Source: an uncultured Lachnospiraceae bacterium
GTDB lineage: Bacteria > Bacillota > Clostridia > Lachnospirales > Lachnospiraceae
Length of the DNA stretch: 64,000 nucleotides
Assembly: GCA_947627245.1 (NCBI GenBank)
Contig: CANQVH010000008.1
Location: 1 to 64,000 of the forward strand
Direction of reading: 5' to 3'
Under the pieces are notes generated by a model. The model did not search any database and was not told the origin of the DNA. It saw only the letters and a program-made list of their open reading frames with translations. Positions within the stretch are counted from its first letter, which is position 1, and each line of letters begins with the position of its first letter. The translations under genes were made by a program, and so were the position numbers. Shown piece by piece: positions 16,241 to 25,873 of the stretch.

Positions 16241-19192
16241 ATGGGAAAATCTGCTAAAAAAATACTTGCGGGTGTCGCAGCTTTGCTGGTAATAACGGCG
16301 ATAGTTGTCTTTTTGCTGTTGCAGGACAGGACGAGCGATTTCAGCAAAAAGTATGCAGGGTACGATCTTGCCAGCGATGTTGAGGGAATGGAGAGAGAGG
16401 GCACCTACACGAAATATCTGGCGCAGCATGCGGATGCCTCTTATCCGGACGAGGACGTGGAGATCGATCTGTTTTCCTGCGCGTCGGACGGAGAAGTGGA
16501 GGAGCGCGACGATTATGAAGGAGCCGAAAAGGCGCTTTATACGGGCGCGGATTCCACGGTGACGTGGGAAGCGGAGGTCCCGGAGAGCGGTTTTTATAAT
16601 CTGTACATGGAGTATTTTGCGCCGGAGTCGAGGGGCGTCGCGGTGGAGCGCGCGATCTATGTGAACGGCGAGCTGCCGTTCGAGGATGCGAAGAATATCG
16701 CTTTCACGCGGATCTGGCACGACGGCGGCGAGGTGCGCACGGACAATCAGGGGAATCAGATCCGTCCGACGCAGGTGGAGTCCTATGAGTGGCAGGGCGC
16801 GTATTTCCGCGACGATATGGGCTATATCACGGAGCCGTACCTGTTCTACATGGAAAAAGGGAAAAACGAGATTACGCTCGAGGCCGAGAACGAGCCGGCG
16901 GCGCTGAAGCGTCTGGCGCTCACGGCGGTGAAGAGCATGGATTCCTACGAGGAGTATCTGGCGGCGCAGCCTGCTCCGGCGGCGACGGATGAAGGGCTGA
17001 ATTACGTTCAGGTTGTGCAGGGCGAGGAATCGACCTACCGCTCGGAATCGTCGCTCTACGCGAAGTACGACCGCTCGTCGCCGTCGACGCAGCCGAACAG
17101 CGTGACGAAGACCGTCCTGAACTATGTGGGCGGCGAAGCGTGGAGGAGTCCGGGCCAGTGGGTCGAGTGGGAATTCGAGGTGCCGGAGGATGGTTATTAC
17201 GGCATCACGGTGAAAGGCCGTCAGAACTATTCACGCGGAAGCGTGTCCGGCAGAACGGTGTACATAGACGGGGCGATCCCGTTTGAGGAGATGAAGGGCA
17301 TCTTCTTCGATTACAGCAACAGTTGGAACTGCATGCGCCTTGCCGACGAGGAGGGCGAGCCGTACAAATTTTATCTCACGGCCGGCACGCATACGATCCG
17401 GCTCGAGGCGACGCTCGGCGGAGCGGGCGCGATCCTCGAGGAGCTGGAGGATTCGATTTTCCGGCTGAATCAAATCTACAGGAAAATTCTTGTCTATACG
17501 GGCGCGACGCCTGACAAATACAGGGATTACAACATCCATCAGGTATATCCGGAGGTCATGCAGGCGATGGACCTTGAGTCGAAGCGTCTGTACAAGATCG
17601 TGGATGACATGGTCGCTTACAGCGGACAGAAGGCGGACAACATCGCGTCGGCCCAGACGGTGGCTCAGCAGTTGGAGCGCTTTGTGAAGAAGCCGCAGCA
17701 GATCACGCTCGAATTTACGACATTCCGGGACAACATCACGGCGCTTGGGACGGCGTCTCTGAATATGAGCACGACGATGCTCGATATCGATTATCTGGTT
17801 ATCACGGGAGAAAATGCGAAGCCTCCGAAGGATACGGAGACGATCTTCGCGAAGGCATGGCATGAGGTCAAGTCCTTCGTGGCGTCCTTTGTGGTCGATT
17901 ATGACGCGGTTGGCGACGTCTACGAGGACACGGACGACGTCGTCAAGGTGTGGGTGCTCACGGGACGCGATCAGGGCACGATCCTCAAGTCGATGGTCGA
18001 CGATACCTTCACCCCGGACAGCGGGATCAAGGTGAACGTAGAGATCGTGGCGCCCGACGCGCTTCTGAATGCGGTCGTGGCGGGCAGAGGGCCGAACGTG
18101 GTGCTTTCGGTCGGCGCGGATCAGCCGGTCAACTATGCGCTGCGAAACGCGGTCGAGGACCTGACGCAGTTTGAGGATCTTGACGAGGTGCTGAAGCACT
18201 ATGAGGAGAGCTCTTACGACCAGTACCGTCTGGACGAACATATTTACGCGATACCGGAGACGCAGACCTTCAACGTCATGTTCTACCGGAAGGACGTACT
18301 GGAGGATCTCGGACTCGAGGTGCCGAACACATGGAAAGAGCTGATCGAGATGCTTCCGACGATCCAAGGCAGCAACATGTCGGTGGCGCTCCCGACGGCG
18401 GCGGGCAGCAGCACTACGGCCACGCCGAGCACGGCGGTCGCTTCGACCGCGCCGGATCTCTCGATGTATTTTGCCCTGCTGTTCCAGTATGGCGGCGATC
18501 TCTACAACGAGGCCGGCACGATGACGACTGTGAACGATGAGGCGGGCGTGAAGGCCTTTGACGATTACACGAGATATTTCAACGACTACGGGATACCGAC
18601 GATCTATGATTTCGTGAGCCGCTTCCGTTCCGGCGAGATGCCGATCGGCGTCATGGCGTATTCGAGCTACAATACGCTGATGGTGTCCGCTCCCGAGATT
18701 CGCGGTCTGTGGGATTTCACACTGATCCCGGGCACGGAACGGACGGACGAGGACGGAAATACCTATATCGACCGTTCGGATATGATCACGGGAAGCGCGA
18801 CCATGATGATCAAGACCGAAGATGAGAAGCTTCGGGATAATTCATGGGAGTTCATGAAATGGTGGGCGGACACGGAGACGCAGGTGCGTTTCGGACGCGA
18901 GATCGAGGCGCTGCTCGGCTCCTCCGCGCGTTACGCCACGGCCAACAAGGACGCGTTCTCAAAGCTTGCATGGAGCGCGGACGACATTGAGGTGCTCACG
19001 GCTCAGTGGGAGCAGACGAAGGGAATCCGCGAGGTGCCCGGCGGCTACTATACGGGACGCCATATCACCAACGCGATCCGCAAGGTCATCAATGAGAAGG
19101 ACGACCCGCGCGAGACGATCATCGACTACTCGATTACGATCGACGAGGAGATTACGAAGAAGCGCATTGAGTTCGGACTGCCGACGCAGTAG
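16241..19192 (+). CDS. giant membrane-anchored substrate-binding protein with CBM-like repeats
   Basis: This 983-residue protein has an N-terminal transmembrane anchor (about residues 5-28) with no lipobox. Two related beta-rich repeats follow (about 98-190 and 297-405), sharing WEAEVPESGFYNLYMEY versus WEFEVPEDGYYGITVKG and then IYVNGELPFE versus VYIDGAIPFE, which resemble galactose-binding-like carbohydrate modules. A linker region leads to a family-1 solute-binding domain from about residue 565 (VWVLTGRDQGTI) to the end. Ordinary binding proteins are 400-560 residues. The ATG 16241 follows GGAGGAG; earlier in-frame ATGs lack a ribosome site. Two permeases follow. Inference: it captures polymer or long oligosaccharides at the surface and feeds the importer. 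Confidence 0.88.
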   Translation: MGKSAKKILAGVAALLVITAIVVFLLLQDRTSDFSKKYAGYDLASDVEGMEREGTYTKYLAQHADASYPDEDVEIDLFSCASDGEVEERDDYEGAEKALYTGADSTVTWEAEVPESGFYNLYMEYFAPESRGVAVERAIYVNGELPFEDAKNIAFTRIWHDGGEVRTDNQGNQIRPTQVESYEWQGAYFRDDMGYITEPYLFYMEKGKNEITLEAENEPAALKRLALTAVKSMDSYEEYLAAQPAPAATDEGLNYVQVVQGEESTYRSESSLYAKYDRSSPSTQPNSVTKTVLNYVGGEAWRSPGQWVEWEFEVPEDGYYGITVKGRQNYSRGSVSGRTVYIDGAIPFEEMKGIFFDYSNSWNCMRLADEEGEPYKFYLTAGTHTIRLEATLGGAGAILEELEDSIFRLNQIYRKILVYTGATPDKYRDYNIHQVYPEVMQAMDLESKRLYKIVDDMVAYSGQKADNIASAQTVAQQLERFVKKPQQITLEFTTFRDNITALGTASLNMSTTMLDIDYLVITGENAKPPKDTETIFAKAWHEVKSFVASFVVDYDAVGDVYEDTDDVVKVWVLTGRDQGTILKSMVDDTFTPDSGIKVNVEIVAPDALLNAVVAGRGPNVVLSVGADQPVNYALRNAVEDLTQFEDLDEVLKHYEESSYDQYRLDEHIYAIPETQTFNVMFYRKDVLEDLGLEVPNTWKELIEMLPTIQGSNMSVALPTAAGSSTTATPSTAVASTAPDLSMYFALLFQYGGDLYNEAGTMTTVNDEAGVKAFDDYTRYFNDYGIPTIYDFVSRFRSGEMPIGVMAYSSYNTLMVSAPEIRGLWDFTLIPGTERTDEDGNTYIDRSDMITGSATMMIKTEDEKLRDNSWEFMKWWADTETQVRFGREIEALLGSSARYATANKDAFSKLAWSADDIEVLTAQWEQTKGIREVPGGYYTGRHITNAIRKVINEKDDPRETIIDYSITIDEEITKKRIEFGLPTQ

Positions 19193-19215
19193 GCGGGGAA
19201 AGGAACAGGTAGAAA

Positions 19216-20154
19216 ATGAAAGGGTATTTAAAAAAGTATTTCACGCTGCAGAAATATAAAGCGGGCGTGGCATGGAAAAAGGCGAAGCGCAGCAAGATGT
19301 GCTATCTGTTTTTGGCGCCCTATGCCATACTGTTCACCATGTTTTACATACTTCCGGTGATCACCTCGATCTTTTTCAGCTTTACCTATTATAACATTCT
19401 GGAAAGTCCGAGGTTCATCGGGCTCCAGAATTATATCAGCCTGATCTTGGAGGACGATATCTTCTTGGTCAGCATCAAGAACACGTTCCTGATCGCCGTC
19501 ATTACCGGACCGCTGGGCTATATCATGTCCTTCCTGTTCGCGTGGCTGATCAATGAGCTTCCGCGCTGGATCCGAAGTGTCGTGGTGGTGATCTTTTACG
19601 CTCCTTCGATCGCGGGCAACCTGTACGTGATCTTCTCGGTGTTCTTCCGGGGCGACGCATACGGCTATGTGAACGCGTTTCTGATGAACGCAGGCATCAT
19701 CAACGAGCCGATCCTGTGGTTTATCGATCCGAAATACATGCTGCCGGTCTGTATGCTCGTCATTTTGTGGATGAGTCTGGGCACGGGCTTCCTGTCCTTT
19801 GTGGCAGGTCTGCAGGGCGTGGACCGGACGCAGTTCGAGGCAGGCTACATGGACGGCGTCAAGAACCGCTGGCAGGAGCTCTGGTATATCACGCTCCCGA
19901 ACATGAAGCCGATGCTGATGTTCGGAGCCGTCATGTCGATCACGCAGGCGTTCGGCGTGTGCGACGTCACGATGGCGCTCTGCGGTTATCCGAGTACGGA
20001 CTACGCGGCCCGCACGGTCGTGACACATCTGTTCGACTACGGTTATTCGAGATTTGAGATGGGCTACGCGTCGGCGATCGCGACCTTGCTGTTCCTGATC
20101 ATGATCTTATGCAACAAGGCGATCCAGAGTATGTTGAGAAGAGTAGGGACCTGA
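19216..20154 (+). CDS. sugar ABC permease (UgpA/MalF type)
   Basis: A 312-residue permease with six predicted transmembrane segments (first at about residues 30-57) and an EAA-loop region near residue 208 (FEAGYMDGVKNRWQELW) that is more divergent than in the first importer. AGGAACAGG lies upstream of the ATG. It begins 24 bases after the giant binding protein and ends one base before the next permease, so the three form one operon. Confidence 0.9.
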   Translation: MKGYLKKYFTLQKYKAGVAWKKAKRSKMCYLFLAPYAILFTMFYILPVITSIFFSFTYYNILESPRFIGLQNYISLILEDDIFLVSIKNTFLIAVITGPLGYIMSFLFAWLINELPRWIRSVVVVIFYAPSIAGNLYVIFSVFFRGDAYGYVNAFLMNAGIINEPILWFIDPKYMLPVCMLVILWMSLGTGFLSFVAGLQGVDRTQFEAGYMDGVKNRWQELWYITLPNMKPMLMFGAVMSITQAFGVCDVTMALCGYPSTDYAARTVVTHLFDYGYSRFEMGYASAIATLLFLIMILCNKAIQSMLRRVGT

Positions 20155-20155
20155 T

Positions 20156-21061
20156 ATGAGCAAAGTCAAAGTAAAGAAAAAAGAAAAAGAGACCGTATAC
20201 CGCAAGAAGCTGATCCGGCGGAGGAAGCCGAACCGTTCCATTTTCGGGGATCTGGCTCTGTATCTGTTCTTGGCGTTCATGGGAGGACTTATGATATTCC
20301 CGGTCGTATATGCCGTGAACAGCGCCTTGAAGCCTCTGGACGAACTGTTCATGTTCCCGCCGAAGATCTTCGCGATCAATCCGACGCTCGACAATTTCTC
20401 GGATCTGTTCGTGACGATGGGAAAATCATGGGTAACATTCTCGCGTTACCTGTTCAACACGGTGTTCATCACCTTTGTCGGCACGGCGGGCCATCTGCTC
20501 GTGGCGTCGATGGGCGCGTTTGTGCTGGCGAAGTATGATTTTCCCGGCGGCAATACGTTTTTCAAACTGGTTACCGTTGCGATCATGTTCAGCGGATACG
20601 TCACGGCGATCCCGAACTATCTGATCATCAACGCGCTTGGCTGGGTCGACACGTACTGGGCGATCGTCATCCCGGCATTCGCATCCCCGATCGGGCTGTT
20701 CCTGATGAAACAGTTCATGGAGGGGCTGCCCACGGCGCTTATAGAGGCGGCGAAGATCGACGGGGCGAACGAATGGAAGGTGTTCACCGGCATTGTGATG
20801 CCGAACGTAAAGCCTGCGTGGATGACGCTGATCATCTTCCAAGTGCAGGCGCTTTGGAACAACAAGGCGGCGACCTTTATCTACTCGGAAGAGAGAAAGA
20901 CGCTCGTGTATGCGCTGCAGCAGATCCAGAGCGGCGGCATCGCGAGGACAGGGCAGGCCGCGGCGGTGCTCGTGGTCGTTATGATCGTTCCGATCCTGAT
21001 CTTTATATTCTCCGAGAGTCAGATCTTGGAGACGATGGCAAGCTCCGGCTTGAAGGATTAA
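20156..21061 (+). CDS. sugar ABC permease (UgpE/MalG type)
   Basis: A 301-residue permease with a very basic cytoplasmic N-terminus, six predicted transmembrane helices and the EAA motif IEAAKIDGANEWKVF near residue 196. It is the partner of the preceding gene, separated by a single base. The C-terminal Ser/Gly-rich tail (ETMASSGLKD) is typical. The following NHL gene starts within 17 bases, tying this importer to the NHL/Yip1/DUF5696 set. Confidence 0.91.
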   Translation: MSKVKVKKKEKETVYRKKLIRRRKPNRSIFGDLALYLFLAFMGGLMIFPVVYAVNSALKPLDELFMFPPKIFAINPTLDNFSDLFVTMGKSWVTFSRYLFNTVFITFVGTAGHLLVASMGAFVLAKYDFPGGNTFFKLVTVAIMFSGYVTAIPNYLIINALGWVDTYWAIVIPAFASPIGLFLMKQFMEGLPTALIEAAKIDGANEWKVFTGIVMPNVKPAWMTLIIFQVQALWNNKAATFIYSEERKTLVYALQQIQSGGIARTGQAAAVLVVVMIVPILIFIFSESQILETMASSGLKD

Positions 21062-21077
21062 CTTGGCGAGGTGTCGT

Positions 21078-22619
21078 ATGAGAAGAAGGATGAAAAGAGT
21101 TTCTGCCATTGTGCTTGCGGCGGCGCTTGGCGGCGCAATGGGAATGACGGCCCACGCGGAAAAGGGCTATACCTACTGCTATGATTACTGGGGCGACGTG
21201 CAGTATTCGCCGGACGCTTACGAGACGGTGGATGTGTTTACGTCGGAGGAGCTTGGGCTGGATGTGAAGCTGAGCTCGCCGCAGGGAATGTTCGTGTCGG
21301 GAGACAGCATCTATGTGTGCGACACGGGCAACAACCGCATTCTGGAATTTACGAGGGACGATAAGGATTCCATTCAGTTTGTGCGCCAGATTGACAGCAT
21401 CAAGGGCGATACGGACGTGAAGTCCTTCAACGCCCCGACCGATGTGGCGATCGGCGAGGACGGTTATATGTACGTGGCGGATATGAACAACAACCGTGTG
21501 GTGAAGCTGGACATGGACGCCAACTATATCATGGAATTCACGAAGCCGGACGACGTGACCTTCGACCAGTCGATCAGCTTCATCCCGACGAAGCTGGCGA
21601 TCGACACGGCGGGCAGAGTCTACTGCATCGCGACCAACGTCAACAAGGGTCTGATTAAATACGAGAGCGACGGCACGTTCGCGGGCTACATCGGCGCGAC
21701 GCCCGTCACCTACGACTGGATGGATTATATCTGGAAGCGTCTGGCGACGCAGGAGCAGAGGGCGAAGATGGAGAACTTCGTCCCCACGGAGTACGACAAT
21801 ATCTATATGGATTACGAGGGCTTCATCTACGCCTGCACCTCGAACGTGAGCGAGGAGGAGGTCGATGCGGGTTCGGCCACGCCGATCCGGCGGCTGAACA
21901 TGCTCGGGAGCGACATTCTTGTGCGCAACGGCGAATGGCCGGTGGCGGGCGATCTCTATATCGGATCGGGCGGCGGCTACTCGGGCCCCTCGCTTTTTAT
22001 CGATATTACCGCGATGAACAACGACGTGTACATCGGTCTTGACCGGATGCGCGGCAGGCTTTTCGCCTACGACGATCAGGGCAGGATGCTGTACTGCTTC
22101 GGCGGCAACGGAAGCATGAACGGATATTTTAAGCAGCCCGCCGCCATCGAGCACATGGGACATGATCTGCTGGTGCTCGATACGCTGGACTGCAGCATTA
22201 CGCTGTTTACGCCGACCGAGTACGGCCGTTTGATCTTTGACGCGATCGAGCAGTTTCAGGACGGCTTTTACGAAGAATCCGGCGAGAGCTGGCAGGCGGT
22301 CATGGATCTGAACGGCAATTATGACATGGCGTACATCGGCATCGGCCGCGCGCTGCTGCGGCAGAAGAAATACCATGAGGCGATGGATTATTTCCGCCTG
22401 AAATACGACGAGGACAATTATTCCAAGGCGTATAAACAGTACCGAAAGGAATGGGTCGAGGATCATATCATTCCGATCATAGTGATCGTGTTGCTCCTGC
22501 TCGCCGTGCTGCTTTTGGTCGGCAGGATCCGGCAGATCAAACAGGAGATCGACCGGGCGGATATCTTCAAACCCGGGATGAACATGGATCAGGGAACCGG
22601 GGATGGGAGGCAGCGATGA
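21078..22619 (+). CDS. secreted NHL-repeat protein with C-terminal membrane anchor
   Basis: A 513-residue protein. It has a signal peptide (about residues 1-27, ending AHA), then NHL beta-propeller repeats: SPQGMFVSGDSIYVCDTGNN, then APTDVAIGEDGYMYVADMNN, then further blades to about residue 385. A helical TPR-like stretch follows (about 395-460, AIEQFQDGFYEES to YHEAMDYFRLKY), then a single transmembrane helix (about 468-488) and a short basic cytoplasmic tail. The predicted topology puts the propeller outside. ATG 21078 is chosen over a TTG at 21063 because it starts a classic signal sequence. The stop overlaps the next start (ATGA). A role as a carbohydrate-binding or scaffold partner of the importer is inferred; no enzymatic motif is visible. 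Confidence 0.83.
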   Translation: MRRRMKRVSAIVLAAALGGAMGMTAHAEKGYTYCYDYWGDVQYSPDAYETVDVFTSEELGLDVKLSSPQGMFVSGDSIYVCDTGNNRILEFTRDDKDSIQFVRQIDSIKGDTDVKSFNAPTDVAIGEDGYMYVADMNNNRVVKLDMDANYIMEFTKPDDVTFDQSISFIPTKLAIDTAGRVYCIATNVNKGLIKYESDGTFAGYIGATPVTYDWMDYIWKRLATQEQRAKMENFVPTEYDNIYMDYEGFIYACTSNVSEEEVDAGSATPIRRLNMLGSDILVRNGEWPVAGDLYIGSGGGYSGPSLFIDITAMNNDVYIGLDRMRGRLFAYDDQGRMLYCFGGNGSMNGYFKQPAAIEHMGHDLLVLDTLDCSITLFTPTEYGRLIFDAIEQFQDGFYEESGESWQAVMDLNGNYDMAYIGIGRALLRQKKYHEAMDYFRLKYDEDNYSKAYKQYRKEWVEDHIIPIIVIVLLLLAVLLLVGRIRQIKQEIDRADIFKPGMNMDQGTGDGRQR

Positions 22620-23272
22620 CAGCTTCAATCAGCAGAAAAGAAAAATTCGACAACTACATAAAATCCCTGAAGTTTTCCCTTTACTGCGTGACGCATCCGT
22701 TTGACGGCTTCTGGGATCTGACCCATGAAAAGCGGGGTTCCATGGCGGCGGCGAACACAATCCTGATTCTCACGCTGCTCGCGCGGATCCTGAAGCTTCA
22801 GTTTACGAGCTTCATCTTCATAAGGGTGTACTGGCCGGAGATCAATATCTTCCTGTACATCGCGAGCGTTGTTTTTCCGCTTGGGCTTTGGACCATCTGC
22901 AACTGGGGACTGACTACGCTGTTCGACGGCAAGGGAAGGCTCTCGCAGGTGTATATGGCGACCTGCTACGGGATGACGCCGTACCCGCTGATCCAGTTTC
23001 CGCTGATTATCTTCAGCCATTTTGTGACGATGGACGAGGCGGAGTTCTATACGGTCCTGAGCGCGTTTTCTCTCGTGTGGGCGGCGGCGCTGATTTTGGC
23101 TGCCATGTCGCAGATCCACGAGTACAAGATGAGCCAGACGATCGTGGCGGTCATCGCGACAGGCTTCGGAATGCTTGTGATGATCTTCATCCTCCTGCTG
23201 TTCTTCAGTATGATCAGCCAAGGCGTCGCGTATTTTATCTCGATCGGCAGAGAGATCTTGTTCAGGATATAA
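22616..23272 (+). CDS. Yip1-family membrane protein
   Basis: A 218-residue polytopic membrane protein. It has a short basic cytoplasmic start, the HPFDGFWDLTHEKRGS segment (about residues 27-42) typical of bacterial Yip1 proteins, then five predicted transmembrane helices between about 45 and 215. ATG 22616 overlaps the NHL stop, giving translational coupling. The biochemical role of bacterial Yip1 proteins is unknown. Its place between NHL and DUF5696 genes and two sugar importers suggests a membrane hub of this system. Confidence 0.8.
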   Translation: MTASISRKEKFDNYIKSLKFSLYCVTHPFDGFWDLTHEKRGSMAAANTILILTLLARILKLQFTSFIFIRVYWPEINIFLYIASVVFPLGLWTICNWGLTTLFDGKGRLSQVYMATCYGMTPYPLIQFPLIIFSHFVTMDEAEFYTVLSAFSLVWAAALILAAMSQIHEYKMSQTIVAVIATGFGMLVMIFILLLFFSMISQGVAYFISIGREILFRI

Positions 23273-23303
23273 GAAGAGGCTGAATAAATAGGAGATACGG
23301 AAT

Positions 23304-25871
23304 ATGAAGTCTTCGATAGGAAAGATAATCAAAAAATTGGCGGGGCCGGTCATCATTCTGGCGCTCATTCTGGCGGTCTTTTTGGGTATGAAGTTTTACA
23401 AGCCGGCGGAGGAAGAGCCGCAGGTGATCGAGACGAAGACCTACTCGGGCGACGGAAAGACGGCCGTTCTGGAGAACGACGAGCTTCTTTTTGAGATGGA
23501 TCCGGATACCACGCAGTTTACCGTGACGGACAAAAAGAACGACAAGGTATGGTACTCCAATCCGCCGGACGCCGACAAGGATCCGCTGGCGCTCAAGCTG
23601 GACAAAGCGCAACTGAAATCCACGCTGCTGCTCACCTACAGCACGAGAGAGGGCGTAGATACCCTGTTCAACAATTTTGACTACAGCATCGACGCGGGAA
23701 CCTACGAGATCGAGCAGGGCGAGGATTACATAAAGGTCTGCTACTCGATCGGCAAGTTTGAGGAGACGTTTGTGATCCCGACGACCCTGTCCGTAGAGCG
23801 GATGGATGAGCTGACCGCCAATATGGACAAGAGCAAGGCAAAAAAGGTGCGGGGCTACTATAAAAAGTACGACATCAACGACCTCGGCAGAAGGGACAAC
23901 AAGGAAGAGCTGCTTGAGCTGTATCCGAGCCTTGCGGATGAGCCGTTGTATGTCCTGCGCGACAAGGCGAGCGACAACGTAAAGCGCATGATCGCGGAGG
24001 AGTTCGGAAAAGCGGGTTATACCTACGAGGATTATCTTGCAGACATGGGCGAGTCGGAGGAGGGAGAAGCCTCCGAGCTTCCCGTATTCAACGTAAACGT
24101 CGTCTACCGTCTGGACGGCAATAAGCTGACGGTAGAGGTTCCGATGGAGGAGATCGAGTACCGGGAAAATTACCCGATCTATTATCTGACCGTTCTTCCC
24201 TACTTCGGTGCCGGAAGCACGGAAGACGAGGGCTATATGCTGGTGCCCGAGGGCGGCGGCGCGCTCATCAATTTCAACAACGGAAAGGTGGCGCAGAACA
24301 GCTACTACGCGAACCTGTACGGTTGGGATTACGCGCAGTACAGAGACGCGGTCGTGCATGAGACGAACACCTACTTCAACGCGTTTGGAATTGCGCACGA
24401 GGGTTCCTCCTTCCTCTGTGTGCTCGAGGACGGCGCGCCCTATGCGGGCATCAACGCGGACATCAGCGGGAAGACCACCAGCTACAACTCGGTATCGGCC
24501 CAGTACACCATGCTCCACAGAGAAGTGTACGAGATGGGCGATCGCTATGAGAGTAAGATTTATATGTATGAGGATGCGCTTCCGAAGGAACCACTTGTGC
24601 TGAGCTATCATTTCCTCGAGTCCGACAGCTATGCGGACATGGCGGCGGCCTACAGGAGTTATCTGCAGGACGAGTTCGGGGAGCTGTTCACGGAGTGCGA
24701 CGACGCGCAGACGCCCGCAGTGATTGAGATTGTCGGGGCCGTGGATAAAGTGAGACAGGTCGCGGGCATTCCGGTATCAAGACCGCTGGCGCTTACCACC
24801 TTTGACGAGGCGGAGGATATCATCGGGGAGCTTCTGCAGAACGGCGTCGGAAATATGAGCGTAAAGCTGTCCGGCTGGTTCAACGGCGGCATACAGCAGA
24901 AGATCCTGAATAAGATAAAAGTCATATCGGATCTGGGCGGAAAGGGCGATCTGAAGAAGCTCGCGTCTTATGCGAAGGAAAACGGCGTGGACCTGTACCT
25001 GAACGGGATCACAAATTACGCGTATGACAGCGGCATTCTCGACGGTTTCCTCACCTTCACGCAGGCGGCGCGGCTCGCGAGCAAGAAGGTGGCGGAGATC
25101 CATCCGTACAGCACGGTCACATACGCGGACAGGGAAGGGCAGGAACCGCACTATCTGCTCAAGGCTTCACTGATCTCGAAAATGATCGACAATCTTGTGA
25201 AAGCGGCGGACAAATACGACGCGAACGTCTCCTTTGAAGACGTCGGCGTGGATCTGAGCTCGGATTTCAACAAGAAGATGCCGGTGTCAAGGCAGAGCGA
25301 GCTGAGCATGCAGGTCGAGCAGATGGAAGAAATCAGGGACAGCGGCAAAAAGATCATGATCAATATGGGCAACAATTACGCCGTAGCGCACAGCGATATC
25401 GTGACGAACATGAACCTGCACGGCTCGGAGTATACGATCCTCGACACGTACGTTCCCGTTTATCAGATGGCGCTGCACGGATATGTGGATTATACCGGAG
25501 AGTCTTTGAATCTGACGCAGAACGAAGAGGAGGAGCTGCTACTGTCGGCGGAGTACGGCGCGGGACTCGCGTTCACGCTGATGGACGAGTCGGCGTTCAC
25601 CCTGCAGAACACGCTCTACACGGAATACTTCGGGGCGGAGTACGAGACATGGCGCGATCGGCTGGTGGAGACTTATACGCGCTACAACAACGAGCTCGGA
25701 CACACCTTCAGTCAGAAGATGGTCGGACACGAGAAGCTTTCGGAGACGTTCTCCTGCACGGAGTATGAGGACGGGACGAAGGTGTATGTAAATTACGGAT
25801 ATGACGACGTGAAAACGCCGGAGGGAGAGACGCTTCCGGCAAGGGATTATCTGGTACAGAAAGGATCTTGA
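23304..25871 (+). CDS. DUF5696-like surface protein, single N-terminal anchor
   Basis: An 855-residue protein with one N-terminal transmembrane helix (about residues 11-28) and a very large extracytoplasmic part. The first third is beta-rich (LLFEMDPDTTQFTVTDKK, WYSNPPDADKD). The central to C-terminal part looks like a TIM-barrel-type fold (VDLYLNGITNYAYDSG, KIMINMGNNYAV, EYTILDTYVPVYQMALHGY). It resembles the DUF5696 family found beside sugar importers in Paenibacillus and Clostridia. A glycosidase-like activity is possible but unproven and no catalytic pair can be assigned. It starts 31 bases after the Yip1 gene and ends 2 bases before a permease start, so it is inside the operon. Confidence 0.78.
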   Translation: MKSSIGKIIKKLAGPVIILALILAVFLGMKFYKPAEEEPQVIETKTYSGDGKTAVLENDELLFEMDPDTTQFTVTDKKNDKVWYSNPPDADKDPLALKLDKAQLKSTLLLTYSTREGVDTLFNNFDYSIDAGTYEIEQGEDYIKVCYSIGKFEETFVIPTTLSVERMDELTANMDKSKAKKVRGYYKKYDINDLGRRDNKEELLELYPSLADEPLYVLRDKASDNVKRMIAEEFGKAGYTYEDYLADMGESEEGEASELPVFNVNVVYRLDGNKLTVEVPMEEIEYRENYPIYYLTVLPYFGAGSTEDEGYMLVPEGGGALINFNNGKVAQNSYYANLYGWDYAQYRDAVVHETNTYFNAFGIAHEGSSFLCVLEDGAPYAGINADISGKTTSYNSVSAQYTMLHREVYEMGDRYESKIYMYEDALPKEPLVLSYHFLESDSYADMAAAYRSYLQDEFGELFTECDDAQTPAVIEIVGAVDKVRQVAGIPVSRPLALTTFDEAEDIIGELLQNGVGNMSVKLSGWFNGGIQQKILNKIKVISDLGGKGDLKKLASYAKENGVDLYLNGITNYAYDSGILDGFLTFTQAARLASKKVAEIHPYSTVTYADREGQEPHYLLKASLISKMIDNLVKAADKYDANVSFEDVGVDLSSDFNKKMPVSRQSELSMQVEQMEEIRDSGKKIMINMGNNYAVAHSDIVTNMNLHGSEYTILDTYVPVYQMALHGYVDYTGESLNLTQNEEEELLLSAEYGAGLAFTLMDESAFTLQNTLYTEYFGAEYETWRDRLVETYTRYNNELGHTFSQKMVGHEKLSETFSCTEYEDGTKVYVNYGYDDVKTPEGETLPARDYLVQKGS

Positions 25872-25873
25872 TT

